Positions 1 through 8,641 of a stretch of DNA of 64,000 nt are shown here, in pieces. The position numbers were made by a program, and so were the translations under genes. The stretch comes from Pseudomonas sp. R5-89-07 (GTDB lineage: Bacteria > Pseudomonadota > Gammaproteobacteria > Pseudomonadales > Pseudomonadaceae), in assembly GCF_003851685.1 (NCBI RefSeq), contig NZ_CP027727.1, positions 5,270,001 through 5,334,000 on the forward strand, written 5' to 3'. The stretch's first letter is position 1. The number at the start of each line of letters is the position of its first letter. The notes below the pieces were generated by a model. It did no database searches and was not told the origin of the DNA. It saw nothing but the letters and a program-made list of their open reading frames with translations.

Positions 1-54
1 GAGGTTCCGGCCATCCCAATTTACCGCGATCTGGATCAGAACCACCCTAGACGA

Positions 55-117
55 TGAGCCGAATAACCCGCACAGTCGGCTCACCAAGTGAGCCGAATAA
101 GCCTTTTAATCGGCTCA
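55..117. promoter_or_regulatory. Tandem palindromic operator-like array upstream of fic
   Basis: Four copies of an 8-base word alternate in orientation: TGAGCCGA at 55-62, TCGGCTCA at 76-83, TGAGCCGA at 89-96 and TCGGCTCA at 110-117. Spacings are 21, 13 and 21 bases, so the outer pairs form two inverted repeats with identical 13-base spacers. The two inner copies form a perfect palindrome at 76-96 (arms TCGGCTCAC and GTGAGCCGA around CAA). The array ends 19 bases before the Fic start codon, where a repressor or autoregulator would act. The binding protein is unknown; the winged-helix C-terminus of the Fic protein is an obvious candidate (inference). Confidence 0.7.
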
Positions 118-136
118 TACACTAGGCACTTTCTCC

Positions 137-1276
137 ATGAACCACCCGCACTGGATCTGGCAACACACCGACTGGCCGCACTTTCACTGGCAACCTGGGC
201 GCCTGGCGGCCTTGCTGCGCCAGTGTGGGCAGGCCCAAGGCAAGCTGCTGGGCATGCTGGGCTCCGTCACCGATGCAGCCAGTGCGCGCAGTGAACTGGA
301 TACGCTGCTGCAAAATATTCTGACCTCTTCGGCCATCGAAGGTGAGCAACTGAATGTCGGCTCGGTGCGGTCCTCCCTGGCGCGACGGTTAGGCTTGGAG
401 GCGACGAAAGACGGTCAGGTCAGCCGCCGTAGTGAAGGCCTCGCTGAGCTGATGATCGATGCCACCGAGCAGTTCACCGAGCCGTTCACGTACTCGCGCC
501 TCATCCACTGGCATCATTTGCTGTTTCCGGCTCCGGAAACGAGCCTTGCCGCGCGAAGCATAAATGTCGGGGGGCTGCGCGGGGATGAGTCGATGCAGGT
601 GGTATCGGAGCGTCTTGACCGTCCCACCGTGCATTTTGAGGCGCCGCCACGCTTGGGACTGGAGCAGGCCCTGGATGAGTTTCTTGAGTGGTTCGAACTG
701 AGCCGCAATCAGCCGGAACTGGACCCGTTCATACGCGCTGGCGTTGCGCATTTCTGGTTTGTCACGCTTCACCCGCTCGATGACGGCAATGGTCGTCTGA
801 CACGCGCTATCACTGACTTGGCCTTGGCCCAGGGCGAACATCAGGCGATACGCTTTTATGCGATGTCCGCCAGCATCCTTGAAGATCGCTCGGGTTATTA
901 CGCCGCACTGGAGTCCAGCCAAAAGGCCACGCTCGATATTACCGGCTGGCTGGAGTGGTTCCTCAGAACTTTATTGCGCAGCCTGCAACAGGCGATGGCG
1001 CAGATAGACCGTGTGTTGAGCAAGACCCGGTTCTGGGACCAACACCGCGACGCTGGGTTATCGACCGAACAGATCAAGGTGCTCAGTCGTCTGCTCGACG
1101 GTGGCGAGAAAGGCTTCGAGCAGGGCATCAGCGCTGCGCAGTACCAGGCAGTGGCCAAAGTGTCCAAGGCGACAGCCACGCGACATCTGGCCGATCTGCT
1201 GGAAAAAAACTGCCTGGTCCGTCTTCCCGGAGGCGGCCGCAGCACGCGTTATCGGGCCAATACCGAAGGCGAATGA
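137..1276 (+). CDS. Fic family protein with N-terminal DUF4172 and C-terminal winged helix
   Basis: This 379-residue protein belongs to the Fic/DOC family, whose members usually transfer AMP from ATP to a hydroxyl side chain of a target protein. The catalytic motif HPLDDGNGR is intact at 212-220, with His212 as expected base. An inhibitory-helix motif [S/T]xxxE[G/N] is present as SSAIEG at 64-69, so Glu68 should clamp the active site, as in class II Fic proteins that carry their own inhibitor. The N-terminus (WIWQHTDWPHFHW) is typical of DUF4172, and about residues 320-379 look like a winged helix-turn-helix. No separate antitoxin gene is visible. The start at 137 follows directly after a palindromic array, suggesting autoregulation. 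The target protein cannot be read from sequence. Confidence 0.9.
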   Translation: MNHPHWIWQHTDWPHFHWQPGRLAALLRQCGQAQGKLLGMLGSVTDAASARSELDTLLQNILTSSAIEGEQLNVGSVRSSLARRLGLEATKDGQVSRRSEGLAELMIDATEQFTEPFTYSRLIHWHHLLFPAPETSLAARSINVGGLRGDESMQVVSERLDRPTVHFEAPPRLGLEQALDEFLEWFELSRNQPELDPFIRAGVAHFWFVTLHPLDDGNGRLTRAITDLALAQGEHQAIRFYAMSASILEDRSGYYAALESSQKATLDITGWLEWFLRTLLRSLQQAMAQIDRVLSKTRFWDQHRDAGLSTEQIKVLSRLLDGGEKGFEQGISAAQYQAVAKVSKATATRHLADLLEKNCLVRLPGGGRSTRYRANTEGE

Positions 1277-1350
1277 CGCCCCACTCATTTGCCCCCATTC
1301 CCCATGTCTGCTAGTGTCGCGCCGGTTTACCGTCTACCGGAATTGCCGCC

Positions 1351-1593
1351 ATGGCCCGCAAAAAAGTTGCACTCGATTTCGAACAATCCCTCGCCGACCT
1401 GCAAGCCCTGGTCGAGCGTCTGGAGAACGGCGAGTTGTCGCTGGAAGACTCGTTGACGGCGTTTGAGCAAGGCATTGGCCTGACTCGCGACTGCCAGAGC
1501 GCGTTGGCGCAGGCTGAGCAGAAAGTGCAGGTATTGCTTGAACGCGACGGGGAGTTGGCCGAAGAACCTTTCGATGCGGAACAACCCGAATGA
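1351..1593 (+). CDS. xseB: Exodeoxyribonuclease VII small subunit
   Basis: This 80-residue protein is the small subunit of exonuclease VII, which degrades single-stranded DNA from both ends together with XseA (not in this window). The sequence shows the family core [20 protein letters not shown] followed by [12 protein letters not shown], two helices that pack on the large subunit. An acidic tail follows. Length is normal for the family. Its stop overlaps the ispA start by four bases (ATGA), so the two are translationally coupled. The order xseB-ispA-dxs is conserved across gammaproteobacteria. Confidence 0.96.
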   Translation: MARKKVALDFEQSLADLQALVERLENGELSLEDSLTAFEQGIGLTRDCQSALAQAEQKVQVLLERDGELAEEPFDAEQPE

Positions 1594-2477
1594 TCGATGC
1601 GTATCAGGCCAGTAGCCAAGCCCGGGTGAACGCGGCGCTGGAGCCTTTGTTTGTTGCGCCAGGCCCGGAAATGAGCCGCCTTTACGACGCCATGCGCTAC
1701 AGCGTGATGAATGGCGGCAAGCGCGTGCGCCCGTTGCTGGCGTATGCGGCGTGTGAAGCCCTGGGCGCACCTGCCGAAGAGGCGAATGGCGCGGCTTGTG
1801 CGGTAGAACTGATTCACGCCTATTCCCTGGTACACGATGATTTGCCGGCAATGGACGACGACGATCTGCGTCGCGGCCAGCCGACCACCCATAAAGCCTT
1901 TGACGAAGCCTATGCGATCCTGGCCGGTGATGGCTTGCAGAGCCTGGCGTTCAGCGCGTTGCTGGACCCGCGCTTGAGCCGCGTGAATGCCGAGATCCGT
2001 CTGCGCATGGTCACCTCCCTGGCGCTGGCGGCAGGCCCGGCCGGCATGGTCGGCGGGCAGGCGATCGACATGGGTTCGGTCAGCCTCAAGCTGGACCAGA
2101 AAGCCCTTGAGCACATGCATCGCCACAAGACAGGCGCGCTGATTGAGGCCGCCGTGCACCTCGGCGCCCTGGCCAGCGGCCGGGCCGATGCCGCGCAATT
2201 GGCGGCGCTGCAGACTTATTCGCAGGCTATCGGCCTGGCGTTTCAGGTGCAGGACGACATTCTAGACGTGGAAAGTGACACCGCGACCCTCGGCAAACGC
2301 CAGGGCGCCGATATCGCCCGGGACAAACCGACCTATCCTGCGCTGCTCGGGCTGGAAGCCGCCAAGGCGTATGCCCTGGAACTGCGCGATCAGGCCCTGG
2401 CCGCCCTGCGACCTTTCGACGCGGCCGCCGAGCCGTTGCGTGACCTGGCGCGGTATATCGTCGAACGTCGCCACTGA
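1590..2477 (+). CDS. ispA: Farnesyl diphosphate synthase
   Basis: This 295-residue prenyl transferase condenses dimethylallyl and isopentenyl diphosphate to geranyl and then farnesyl diphosphate in the cytoplasm, feeding ubiquinone and undecaprenyl synthesis. The first aspartate-rich motif is DDLPAMD at 83-89, followed by RRGQPTTHK. The second is DDILD at 222-226. Both bind the magnesium-diphosphate substrate. The GGKRVRP motif at 42-48 is also present. Length and motifs fit bacterial FPP synthases rather than long-chain enzymes. It overlaps xseB by four bases and lies 110 bases before dxs. Confidence 0.96.
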   Translation: MIDAYQASSQARVNAALEPLFVAPGPEMSRLYDAMRYSVMNGGKRVRPLLAYAACEALGAPAEEANGAACAVELIHAYSLVHDDLPAMDDDDLRRGQPTTHKAFDEAYAILAGDGLQSLAFSALLDPRLSRVNAEIRLRMVTSLALAAGPAGMVGGQAIDMGSVSLKLDQKALEHMHRHKTGALIEAAVHLGALASGRADAAQLAALQTYSQAIGLAFQVQDDILDVESDTATLGKRQGADIARDKPTYPALLGLEAAKAYALELRDQALAALRPFDAAAEPLRDLARYIVERRH

Positions 2478-2542
2478 TGGCGGCGGCGATCAGCGCCGCA
2501 TATCGGTCAAGTTCGCCCCCCTGCGTGGGCAGTTTGCGATGC

Positions 2543-2571
2543 TTGAGGTAAACTGCCGCCTCTTCTATACC
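2543..2571 (+). promoter_or_regulatory. Candidate sigma70 promoter for dxs
   Basis: TTGAGG at 2543-2548 and TATACC at 2566-2571 are separated by exactly 17 bases, ending 16 bases before the dxs start codon. It matches the sigma70 consensus at four of six positions in each hexamer. The transcript leader would be very short, so dxs may instead, or also, be read through from ispA. Confidence 0.35.
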
Positions 2572-2587
2572 TATAACGATTCGCCTG

Positions 2588-4486
2588 ATGCCCACGACGT
2601 TCCAAGAGATTCCCCGCAAGCGCCCGTCCACGCCCCTGCTCGACCGTGCTGCCACGCCGGACGGCCTGCGTCGACTGGGTGAAGCCGAGCTGGAAACCCT
2701 GGCCGATGAACTGCGCCTGGAATTGCTCTACACGGTCGGCCAGACCGGTGGGCATTTCGGTGCCGGGCTGGGCGTGATCGAGCTGACCATCGCCCTGCAC
2801 TACGTTTTCGACACCCCGGACGACCGGCTGGTGTGGGACGTGGGCCATCAGGCGTATCCGCATAAAATCCTCACTGGCCGTCGCGAACGCATGGCCAGCC
2901 TGCGCCAGAAGAACGGCATCGCCGCCTTCCCGCGTCGCTCCGAGAGCGAGTACGACACCTTTGGCGTCGGCCACTCCAGCACCTCGATCAGTGCAGCGCT
3001 GGGCATGGCGATTGCCGCCCGCCTGCAAAACAGCGATCGCAAGGCGATTGCGGTGATCGGTGATGGCGCGCTGACTGCGGGCATGGCTTTCGAAGCCTTG
3101 AACCATGCGCCGGAAGTGGACGCCAACATGTTGGTGATCCTCAACGACAACGACATGTCGATTTCGCGAAACGTCGGCGGCCTGTCCAATTACCTGGCGA
3201 AGATTCTCTCCAGCCGCACCTACGCCAGCATGCGCGAAGGCAGCAAGAAAGTGCTGTCGCGTCTGCCCGGCGCATGGGAAATCGCCCGTCGTACCGAAGA
3301 GTATGCCAAGGGCATGCTGGTACCCGGCACGCTGTTCGAAGAACTGGGCTGGAACTACATCGGCCCGATCGACGGCCATGACCTGCCGACACTGATCGCC
3401 ACGCTGCGCAATATGCGTGACCTCAAGGGCCCACAGTTCCTGCATATCGTCACCAAAAAGGGCAAAGGCTTCGCGCCGGCGGAAGTCGACCCGATCGGCT
3501 ACCACGCGATCACCAAGCTGGAACCGCTGGACGCCCCCGCCGCCGCGCCAAAAAAGCCCAGCGGGCCGAAGTATTCGGGGGTTTTCGGCGAATGGCTGTG
3601 CGACATGGCCGCCGCCGACCCACGCCTGGTGGGGGTGACTCCGGCAATGAAGGAAGGCTCCGACCTGGTGGCCTTCAGCGAGCGTTTCCCGCTGCGTTAC
3701 TTCGATGTGGCGATTGCCGAGCAGCACGCGGTGACTTTCGCCGCTGGCATGGCCTGTGAAGGCGCCAAGCCAGTGGTCGCGATCTATTCGACCTTTTTGC
3801 AACGCGGTTATGACCAGTTGGTGCATGACGTGGCGGTGCAGAACCTCGACGTCCTGTTCGCCATCGACCGCGCCGGCTTGGTGGGCGAAGACGGCCCGAC
3901 CCACGCCGGCAGTTTCGACCTGTCCTACCTGCGCTGCATCCCCGGCATGCTGGTGATGACGCCCAGCGACGAGAACGAACTGCGCAAGATGCTCAGCACC
4001 GGCCACCTGTACAACGGCCCTGCGGCGGTGCGCTACCCGCGCGGTAATGGCCCGAATGCGGTCATCGAGAAAGACCTGGAGCCTATCGAAATCGGCAAGG
4101 GTATCGTGCGTCGCCAAGGCAGTAAGACAGCCTTCCTGGTGTTCGGCGTGCAACTGGCCGAAGCGCTCAAGGTCGCCGAGAAGATCGACGCCACCGTGGT
4201 CGACATGCGCTTCGTCAAACCACTGGATGAAGCGTTGGTGCGCGAGATTGCCGCTAGCCATGAGCTGCTGGTGACGGTCGAGGAAAACGCCATCATGGGC
4301 GGTGCCGGTGCGGCGGTCAGTGAGCTCCTGGCACGGGAGAATATCCTCAAGTCGGTGCTGCACCTGGGCTTGCCGGATGTGTACGTCGAACACGCCAAGC
4401 CGGCGCAGATGCTGGCGGAATGCGGGTTGGATGAGGCCGGTATCGAAGCTTCGGTGCGCGAGCGTTTGGCGCTCTTGAATTCGTAA
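2588..4486 (+). CDS. dxs: 1-deoxy-D-xylulose-5-phosphate synthase
   Basis: This 632-residue thiamine-diphosphate enzyme joins pyruvate and glyceraldehyde 3-phosphate to give DXP, the first step of the MEP isoprenoid pathway and a precursor for thiamine and pyridoxal phosphate. The thiamine-binding motif runs from GDG at 158-160 to NDN at 186-188. The central transketolase-like pyrimidine domain carries the conserved [14 protein letters not shown] stretch, and a C-terminal transketolase domain follows. Length is normal. It follows ispA, whose product uses the final units made by this pathway. The ATG at 2588 has no strong Shine-Dalgarno sequence. Confidence 0.97.
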   Translation: MPTTFQEIPRKRPSTPLLDRAATPDGLRRLGEAELETLADELRLELLYTVGQTGGHFGAGLGVIELTIALHYVFDTPDDRLVWDVGHQAYPHKILTGRRERMASLRQKNGIAAFPRRSESEYDTFGVGHSSTSISAALGMAIAARLQNSDRKAIAVIGDGALTAGMAFEALNHAPEVDANMLVILNDNDMSISRNVGGLSNYLAKILSSRTYASMREGSKKVLSRLPGAWEIARRTEEYAKGMLVPGTLFEELGWNYIGPIDGHDLPTLIATLRNMRDLKGPQFLHIVTKKGKGFAPAEVDPIGYHAITKLEPLDAPAAAPKKPSGPKYSGVFGEWLCDMAAADPRLVGVTPAMKEGSDLVAFSERFPLRYFDVAIAEQHAVTFAAGMACEGAKPVVAIYSTFLQRGYDQLVHDVAVQNLDVLFAIDRAGLVGEDGPTHAGSFDLSYLRCIPGMLVMTPSDENELRKMLSTGHLYNGPAAVRYPRGNGPNAVIEKDLEPIEIGKGIVRRQGSKTAFLVFGVQLAEALKVAEKIDATVVDMRFVKPLDEALVREIAASHELLVTVEENAIMGGAGAAVSELLARENILKSVLHLGLPDVYVEHAKPAQMLAECGLDEAGIEASVRERLALLNS

Positions 4487-4494
4487 CCGGATCC

Positions 4495-4590
4495 AAATGT
4501 GGGAGGGGGCTTGCCCCCGATAGCGGCGTATCAGTTGTAGCTATTTTGACTGAAGCACTGCAATCGGGGGCAAGCCCCCTCCCACATTTT
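4495..4590. repeat. REP doublet (REPIN), type A
   Basis: Two REP sequences in inverted orientation, at 4495-4521 and 4563-4589, are perfectly complementary over 27 bases. Each contains the core GTGGGAGGGGGCTTGC, itself able to form a small hairpin (GGGGGC-TT-GCCCCC). This is the common P. fluorescens-type mobile doublet thought to be spread by RAYT transposases. It fills the dxs-receptor gap and may also act as a terminator. Confidence 0.9.
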
Positions 4591-4624
4591 GATGTGTGCA
4601 ACCTTCAAACGCTATGGACAGCCC

Positions 4625-6511
4625 ATGAAACGCCTTTACCTTGCACTGCTGCTTCTACCCGCCTCGGACCTGCTCGCCGACACCCGCGACCAGGCCCTGA
4701 AGCTCTCCGACGTGGTCATCAGCGCCAACCGCCAGGTGCAGGCGCGCAACGACAGCAGCGCCGCCAACACTGTGTTCACCCGCGCCGACATCGACCGCCT
4801 GCAACCTTCCAGCCTGACTGACCTACTCAGCCGTGTACCCGGCGTACAAGTCGCGCCCACCGGTGGCCGTGGCAGCTTGCCGGGGATTTATATTCGCGGC
4901 ACCAAATCCGCGCAAAGCCTGGTGCTGGTGGACGGCCAGCGCATTGCCAATACCACGTCCGGCGACAGCGGCCTGCAGTACCTGAACGTCGACCAGATCG
5001 AGCGCGTGGAAGTGCTGCGCGGTTCACGCTCGGTGATCTACGGCAGCGATGCGATTGGCGGGGTGATTCAGGTGTTTACCCGACGCAACGCCGAGCAAGG
5101 CTTGCAACCGCGCTTGAAACTGGGCTTTGGCAGCAATCAAACCTGGGAGCGCAGCCTCGGGTTGTCGGGCGGCGATGAACAGACGCGCTTCAACCTGGGC
5201 GCAAGCCTGGATGAAACCGCCGGCATCAATTCAACGCATCAGTCGTTTCCCAGCGACGGCGACCACGACGCCTACCGCAACCAGTCCCTCAGCCTGAACC
5301 TCAGCCATTCGTTCAACGACGACCTGGAAGTGGGCTTTAACCTATTGGATAACCGCGGCAAGTCGGAGTACGACAACAGTTTTGGGCGCTACGACTTCGC
5401 TACCGGGCAAAGCGTCGGCCAGAAACCCTACACCGACTACACCGTCAGCAGTGCCAGCGGTTATCTCGACGCCAAGCTCAGTGAAAGCTGGCAGTCACGC
5501 CTGGAACTGGGCCACAGCGAAAACCGCGACACCAAGCGCGATACCCTCAGCGATGAGTTCAGCGTGTTCAACACCTACCGCGACTCGGTCAACTGGCAGA
5601 ACGACCTGACACTCAACGAGCGCAACAGCCTGATCGTCGGCGGCGACTGGTACGAAGACCGCTTCCACGGTTCTACCACCTTTACCGAAGACAGCCGCTG
5701 GAACCGCGCCGCCTTTGTGCAACACCGCTTCCAGGGTGAGGGGTTTTCCACCGAACTGGGCCTGCGCCGCGACCAGAACCAGCAGTTTGGCGGCCAGAAC
5801 AGCTGGAGCGGCACGCTGACGCTGCCGATCAACCCTGACAACGAGGTGTTGCTCAGCTACAGCGAAGGCTTCCGTGCGCCCACCTTCAACGATCTCTACT
5901 ACCCCGATACGCAGTACAGCAACCCCAACCTGCAGCCCGAGACGTCAAAGAGCTACGAGCTGCAATGGCGCAGCCAACTGACCGACAGCACCCGCGTGGA
6001 AGCCTCGCTGTACCGCACCAACCTGAGCGATGCGATCATCCTCGACGGCGGCAAACCGCAAAACGTGGCCTCGGCGCGCATCAACGGTTTTGAAGCGGCG
6101 CTCAAGCAGGACCTGTTTGGTTGGCAGGGCAATTTGGGCGTGTCGCTGATCGACCCGCGTGATCGCGACAGTGGCCATACCCTGGCGCGCCGCGCACGGC
6201 GCACGTTGAATCTGGATCTGGACCGGCAGTTCGACAAGCTCGGCGTGGGCGCCAGCTGGCAGGCAATCAGCAACAGCTACGATGACGAAGCCAACCGTAA
6301 TCGCTTGGGCGGTTATGCGTTGCTGGGCCTGCGCAGCAGCTGGGCGCTGAACCCTGCGGTGTTGCTGTCGTTGAAGGTCGACAACCTGTTGGACAAGGCC
6401 TATTCACGGGCGCGCTACAGCTATGACGACCCGGCATTCCTGAACAATCAGGACTACCGGGAAGAGGGTCGAGTGTGGATGTTCGGGGTGACGTGGACGC
6501 CGAAGATGTAA
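4625..6511 (+). CDS. TonB-dependent outer membrane receptor, BtuB-like
   Basis: This 628-residue protein is an outer-membrane gated channel energised by TonB. The chosen start gives a signal peptide MKRLYLALLLLPASDLLA. A plausible TonB box (SDVVISA) is followed by a plug domain with the conserved GIYIRGTKSAQSLVLVDGQR region and VEVLRGSRSVIYGSDAIGGVI. The rest is a beta barrel with a late NLQPETSKSYELQWR repeat typical of BtuB and related receptors. A convergent BtuF-like gene supports cobalamin or corrinoid as substrate. No cobalamin riboswitch is visible in the 138-base upstream gap, which is almost filled by a REP doublet. An upstream ATG at 4589 is possible but would spoil the signal peptide. 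Confidence 0.88.
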   Translation: MKRLYLALLLLPASDLLADTRDQALKLSDVVISANRQVQARNDSSAANTVFTRADIDRLQPSSLTDLLSRVPGVQVAPTGGRGSLPGIYIRGTKSAQSLVLVDGQRIANTTSGDSGLQYLNVDQIERVEVLRGSRSVIYGSDAIGGVIQVFTRRNAEQGLQPRLKLGFGSNQTWERSLGLSGGDEQTRFNLGASLDETAGINSTHQSFPSDGDHDAYRNQSLSLNLSHSFNDDLEVGFNLLDNRGKSEYDNSFGRYDFATGQSVGQKPYTDYTVSSASGYLDAKLSESWQSRLELGHSENRDTKRDTLSDEFSVFNTYRDSVNWQNDLTLNERNSLIVGGDWYEDRFHGSTTFTEDSRWNRAAFVQHRFQGEGFSTELGLRRDQNQQFGGQNSWSGTLTLPINPDNEVLLSYSEGFRAPTFNDLYYPDTQYSNPNLQPETSKSYELQWRSQLTDSTRVEASLYRTNLSDAIILDGGKPQNVASARINGFEAALKQDLFGWQGNLGVSLIDPRDRDSGHTLARRARRTLNLDLDRQFDKLGVGASWQAISNSYDDEANRNRLGGYALLGLRSSWALNPAVLLSLKVDNLLDKAYSRARYSYDDPAFLNNQDYREEGRVWMFGVTWTPKM

Positions 6512-6518
6512 GGCGCCT

Positions 6519-6598
6519 CTTCGCGGGCAAGCCCACTCCCACCTATTGATTTGTGAACACATTCAAAATGTGGGAGGGGGCTTGCCCCCGATGGCGGC
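6519..6598. repeat. REP doublet, type A with one divergent arm
   Basis: The right arm at 6565-6597 is a full type A REP (ATGTGGGAGGGGGCTTGC). The left arm at about 6520-6545 is a diverged inverted copy (GCGGGCAAGCCCACTCCCAC). It lies exactly between the convergent receptor and BtuF-like genes and may terminate both. Confidence 0.8.
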
Positions 6599-6599
6599 C

Positions 6600-7385
6600 T
6601 CACAAGTTCGGCGCAATCACCTGACACAACCGCGCCAGCGCTTCCAGCATCTGCCCACTGGGCCGTTCCAGCCCCTTGTCAGGCACCAGCCGCACCCGCC
6701 CCGCCATGCCTGGCCAGACCTTCCACGCCTCCAGCTGAGCCTGATCCCCCACCAGGATCAGCTCCGGATCACGCTGCAACACTGATTCGATATTGACCTG
6801 CGGCGCCGGCAGCTTGAGGTCGTCGAACACATTGCGCGCCCCGCATACCTTCAACGCATCACTGATGATCTGCCCACCGCCCACGGTGTACAACGGCGGG
6901 TTCCATACCTGATAAAACACCCGCACCGGCTCGGCGCGCTGATAGCGCTGGCGCAGTTGGGCGAGGCGTTGGCGCAACTTGTCGGCCAAGGCTCGGCCCG
7001 CATCCCCGCGGCCCAATTGCTCGGCAATGGTTTGGACCTGACAGGTCAGTTGATCAAGACTATGGGGTTCGGCGATGTACACCGGGATGTTCAGGCGCTG
7101 CAGCTGTTCACGCTGGGCCGCGCCGACGCTGCCAGGCCAGAGCAGGATCAGATCGGGCTTGAGGCTGAGCAGGCGTTCGATGTCCAGCTGGCCGTAGCGC
7201 CCGACCGATGGCACATCCGCCAGCGCTGCCGGACGCTCGCCGCCATCGAGCACACCGACCAATAAGTCAGCGGCACCCAGTTCCGCCACGATTTCAGAAA
7301 GCGACGGCGCCAGGCTCACCACGCGTTCAGCCGCCACTACCTGGGCGCTGAACACCAGCAGCAGCGCCAGCCAGTAGCGCTTCAT
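6600..7385 (-). CDS. BtuF-like cobalamin-binding periplasmic protein
   Basis: This 261-residue protein looks like a class III periplasmic binding protein that hands vitamin B12 or another metal chelate to an ABC importer. It has a signal peptide ([18 protein letters not shown]) and then the BtuF signature RVVSLAPSLSEIVAELGAADLLVG, with GRYGQLDIERLLSLKPDLILLW further on. It is the last gene of an operon with ribA and a small membrane protein, overlapping the latter by four bases. BtuC and BtuD are not in the window, so its permease must be encoded elsewhere. Other members of the fold bind haem or siderophores, so the ligand is inferred. Confidence 0.85.
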   Translation of the reverse strand: MKRYWLALLLVFSAQVVAAERVVSLAPSLSEIVAELGAADLLVGVLDGGERPAALADVPSVGRYGQLDIERLLSLKPDLILLWPGSVGAAQREQLQRLNIPVYIAEPHSLDQLTCQVQTIAEQLGRGDAGRALADKLRQRLAQLRQRYQRAEPVRVFYQVWNPPLYTVGGGQIISDALKVCGARNVFDDLKLPAPQVNIESVLQRDPELILVGDQAQLEAWKVWPGMAGRVRLVPDKGLERPSGQMLEALARLCQVIAPNL

Positions 7386-7801
7386 CCCAACTGGCGCGGA
7401 ATGCGATACAGGTAAAACAACACCATCGTCGACAGCGCCAGCAGGAACAGCGGCACCGCTTCCAGGCCGACGAACACCGCCAGCGCACCGATCCAGGCCG
7501 GTAACGCTGCCACCAGCAAGGCCGTGCGTCGGCGCGCCGCGAGGGCGATCCAGGCGGCGGGCTCTTCGGGCGTGTCGAGGGCTTTGGAGGTGGCGATCAG
7601 GGCGTGCTTATAGGCGTGAAAATAACGCAGGCTGAGAAACATCGAGGCCACGCCGGCGATAAAGAACGGCATGGCTAACACGGGAAGCAGGGATTCGGCG
7701 CGGCCAAATACCAGGTTGATCACAAACAATGGCAGCAACGCCAGGGCCAGGTACTGCCACCAGTTGAAGGACAGTCGCCGTTTCACCTGGCCACGGGTCA
7801 C
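7382..7801 (-). CDS. Uncharacterised small membrane protein between ribA and btuF-like gene
   Basis: I do not recognise a characterised family for this 139-residue protein. It has about four hydrophobic segments: residues 14-30 ([17 protein letters not shown]), 36-58, roughly 90-112 and 113-130, with a basic N-terminus (MTRGQVKRR) and a short basic C-terminal end. Similar proteins are sometimes labelled MFS transporter, but it is far too short for a 12-helix carrier. It overlaps ribA and the BtuF-like gene by four bases on each side, so all three are tightly coupled. A role in vitamin traffic is only suggested by that context. Confidence 0.85.
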   Translation of the reverse strand: MTRGQVKRRLSFNWWQYLALALLPLFVINLVFGRAESLLPVLAMPFFIAGVASMFLSLRYFHAYKHALIATSKALDTPEEPAAWIALAARRRTALLVAALPAWIGALAVFVGLEAVPLFLLALSTMVLFYLYRIPRQLG

Positions 7802-8415
7802 GCGCGGTCAACCTCGCCCTGATGCTCGTTGCCCATCATGTGGTCGAGTTTGCTGGCCTTGGTGGCCAGGTACAGCTTGTTGTGCGGGTTGTGCCCGGTG
7901 TGCAGCGGTACACGCTCGGCCACGGTGATGCCCATTTCGGTCAAGGCTTTGACCTTGCGCGGGTTGTTGGTCATCAGGCGCAGAGACTTCACGCCCAGGT
8001 GCTCCAGCATCGGCAGGCAGATCGCGTAGTCACGCTGGTCGGCGGCGAAGCCCAGGCGCTCGTTGGCTTCCACGGTGTCGGCGCCGCCATCTTGCAATTC
8101 ATAGGCACGGATCTTGTTCAACAGGCCAATGCCACGGCCTTCCTGACGCAAGTACAGCAGCACGCCACGGCCTTCGCGGGCGATGGCCTGCAACGCGGCC
8201 TCCAGTTGCGAGCCGCAGTCACAGCGCTGACTGAACAGCGCGTCGCCGGTCAGGCATTCGGAATGCACGCGGCCCAACACCGGCTCACCGTCAGCGATGT
8301 CGCCCAGGCTGAGCACAACGTGCTCGCGCCCGGTGGCTTCTTCGAGAAAGCCATGCATGGTGAATGTGGCAAAGGGGGTAGGCAGCTTGGAAGCGGCGAC
8401 GAAAACGACGGGCAC
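7798..8415 (-). CDS. ribA: GTP cyclohydrolase II
   Basis: This 205-residue zinc enzyme opens GTP to the pyrimidine precursor that starts riboflavin synthesis. The metal-binding cysteines occur in the pattern [18 protein letters not shown], and the catalytic stretch [17 protein letters not shown] follows. The start is GTG at 8415, supported by an AGGAG sequence seven bases upstream. The gene is outside the main rib cluster, 3 kb away, and heads an operon with a small membrane protein and a BtuF-like protein. Since the GCH-II domain of RibBA here lacks the metal ligands, this gene is probably the cell's working GTP cyclohydrolase II. Confidence 0.96.
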   Translation of the reverse strand: MPVVFVAASKLPTPFATFTMHGFLEEATGREHVVLSLGDIADGEPVLGRVHSECLTGDALFSQRCDCGSQLEAALQAIAREGRGVLLYLRQEGRGIGLLNKIRAYELQDGGADTVEANERLGFAADQRDYAICLPMLEHLGVKSLRLMTNNPRKVKALTEMGITVAERVPLHTGHNPHNKLYLATKASKLDHMMGNEHQGEVDRA

Positions 8416-8535
8416 CGTGTGCTCCTGATTTCAGATTTCACAGAGGCAGGCATTGTAACAGCCTGTTCCTACAGACGCTTAAGCTGAATGATCGCTGATA
8501 AAGATCAATAGATTCGATTGGCCTTCGGCCTGGTT

Positions 8536-8638
8536 CTATGCAAGAGCGAGCTGGCTCGCGAAAAGCAAGAACACCTCGTTCATTCAGGCTATCCACATAA
8601 CGTTGACGATTTTCGCGAGCAAGCTCGCTCCTACAGGG
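8536..8638. repeat. REP doublet, type B
   Basis: Inverted REP sequences of a second family, with the core GAGCGAGCTTGCTCGCGA: a slightly diverged arm at 8541-8564 (AGAGCGAGCTGGCTCGCG) and a good arm at 8610-8636 ending CTCGCTCCTACAG. The 226-base gap between ribA and the solute-binding protein holds little else. Confidence 0.82.
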
Positions 8639-8641
8639 AAA

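Noticed and set aside
2507..4393. 628-codon open frame antisense to dxs
   Set aside because: Complete shadow of a well-identified enzyme; its composition is rich in His, Gln and Arg as expected for reversed codons, without any domain.
7382..7801. MFS transporter label for the 139-residue protein
   Set aside because: Only about four hydrophobic segments and no MFS motif; it is much too short.
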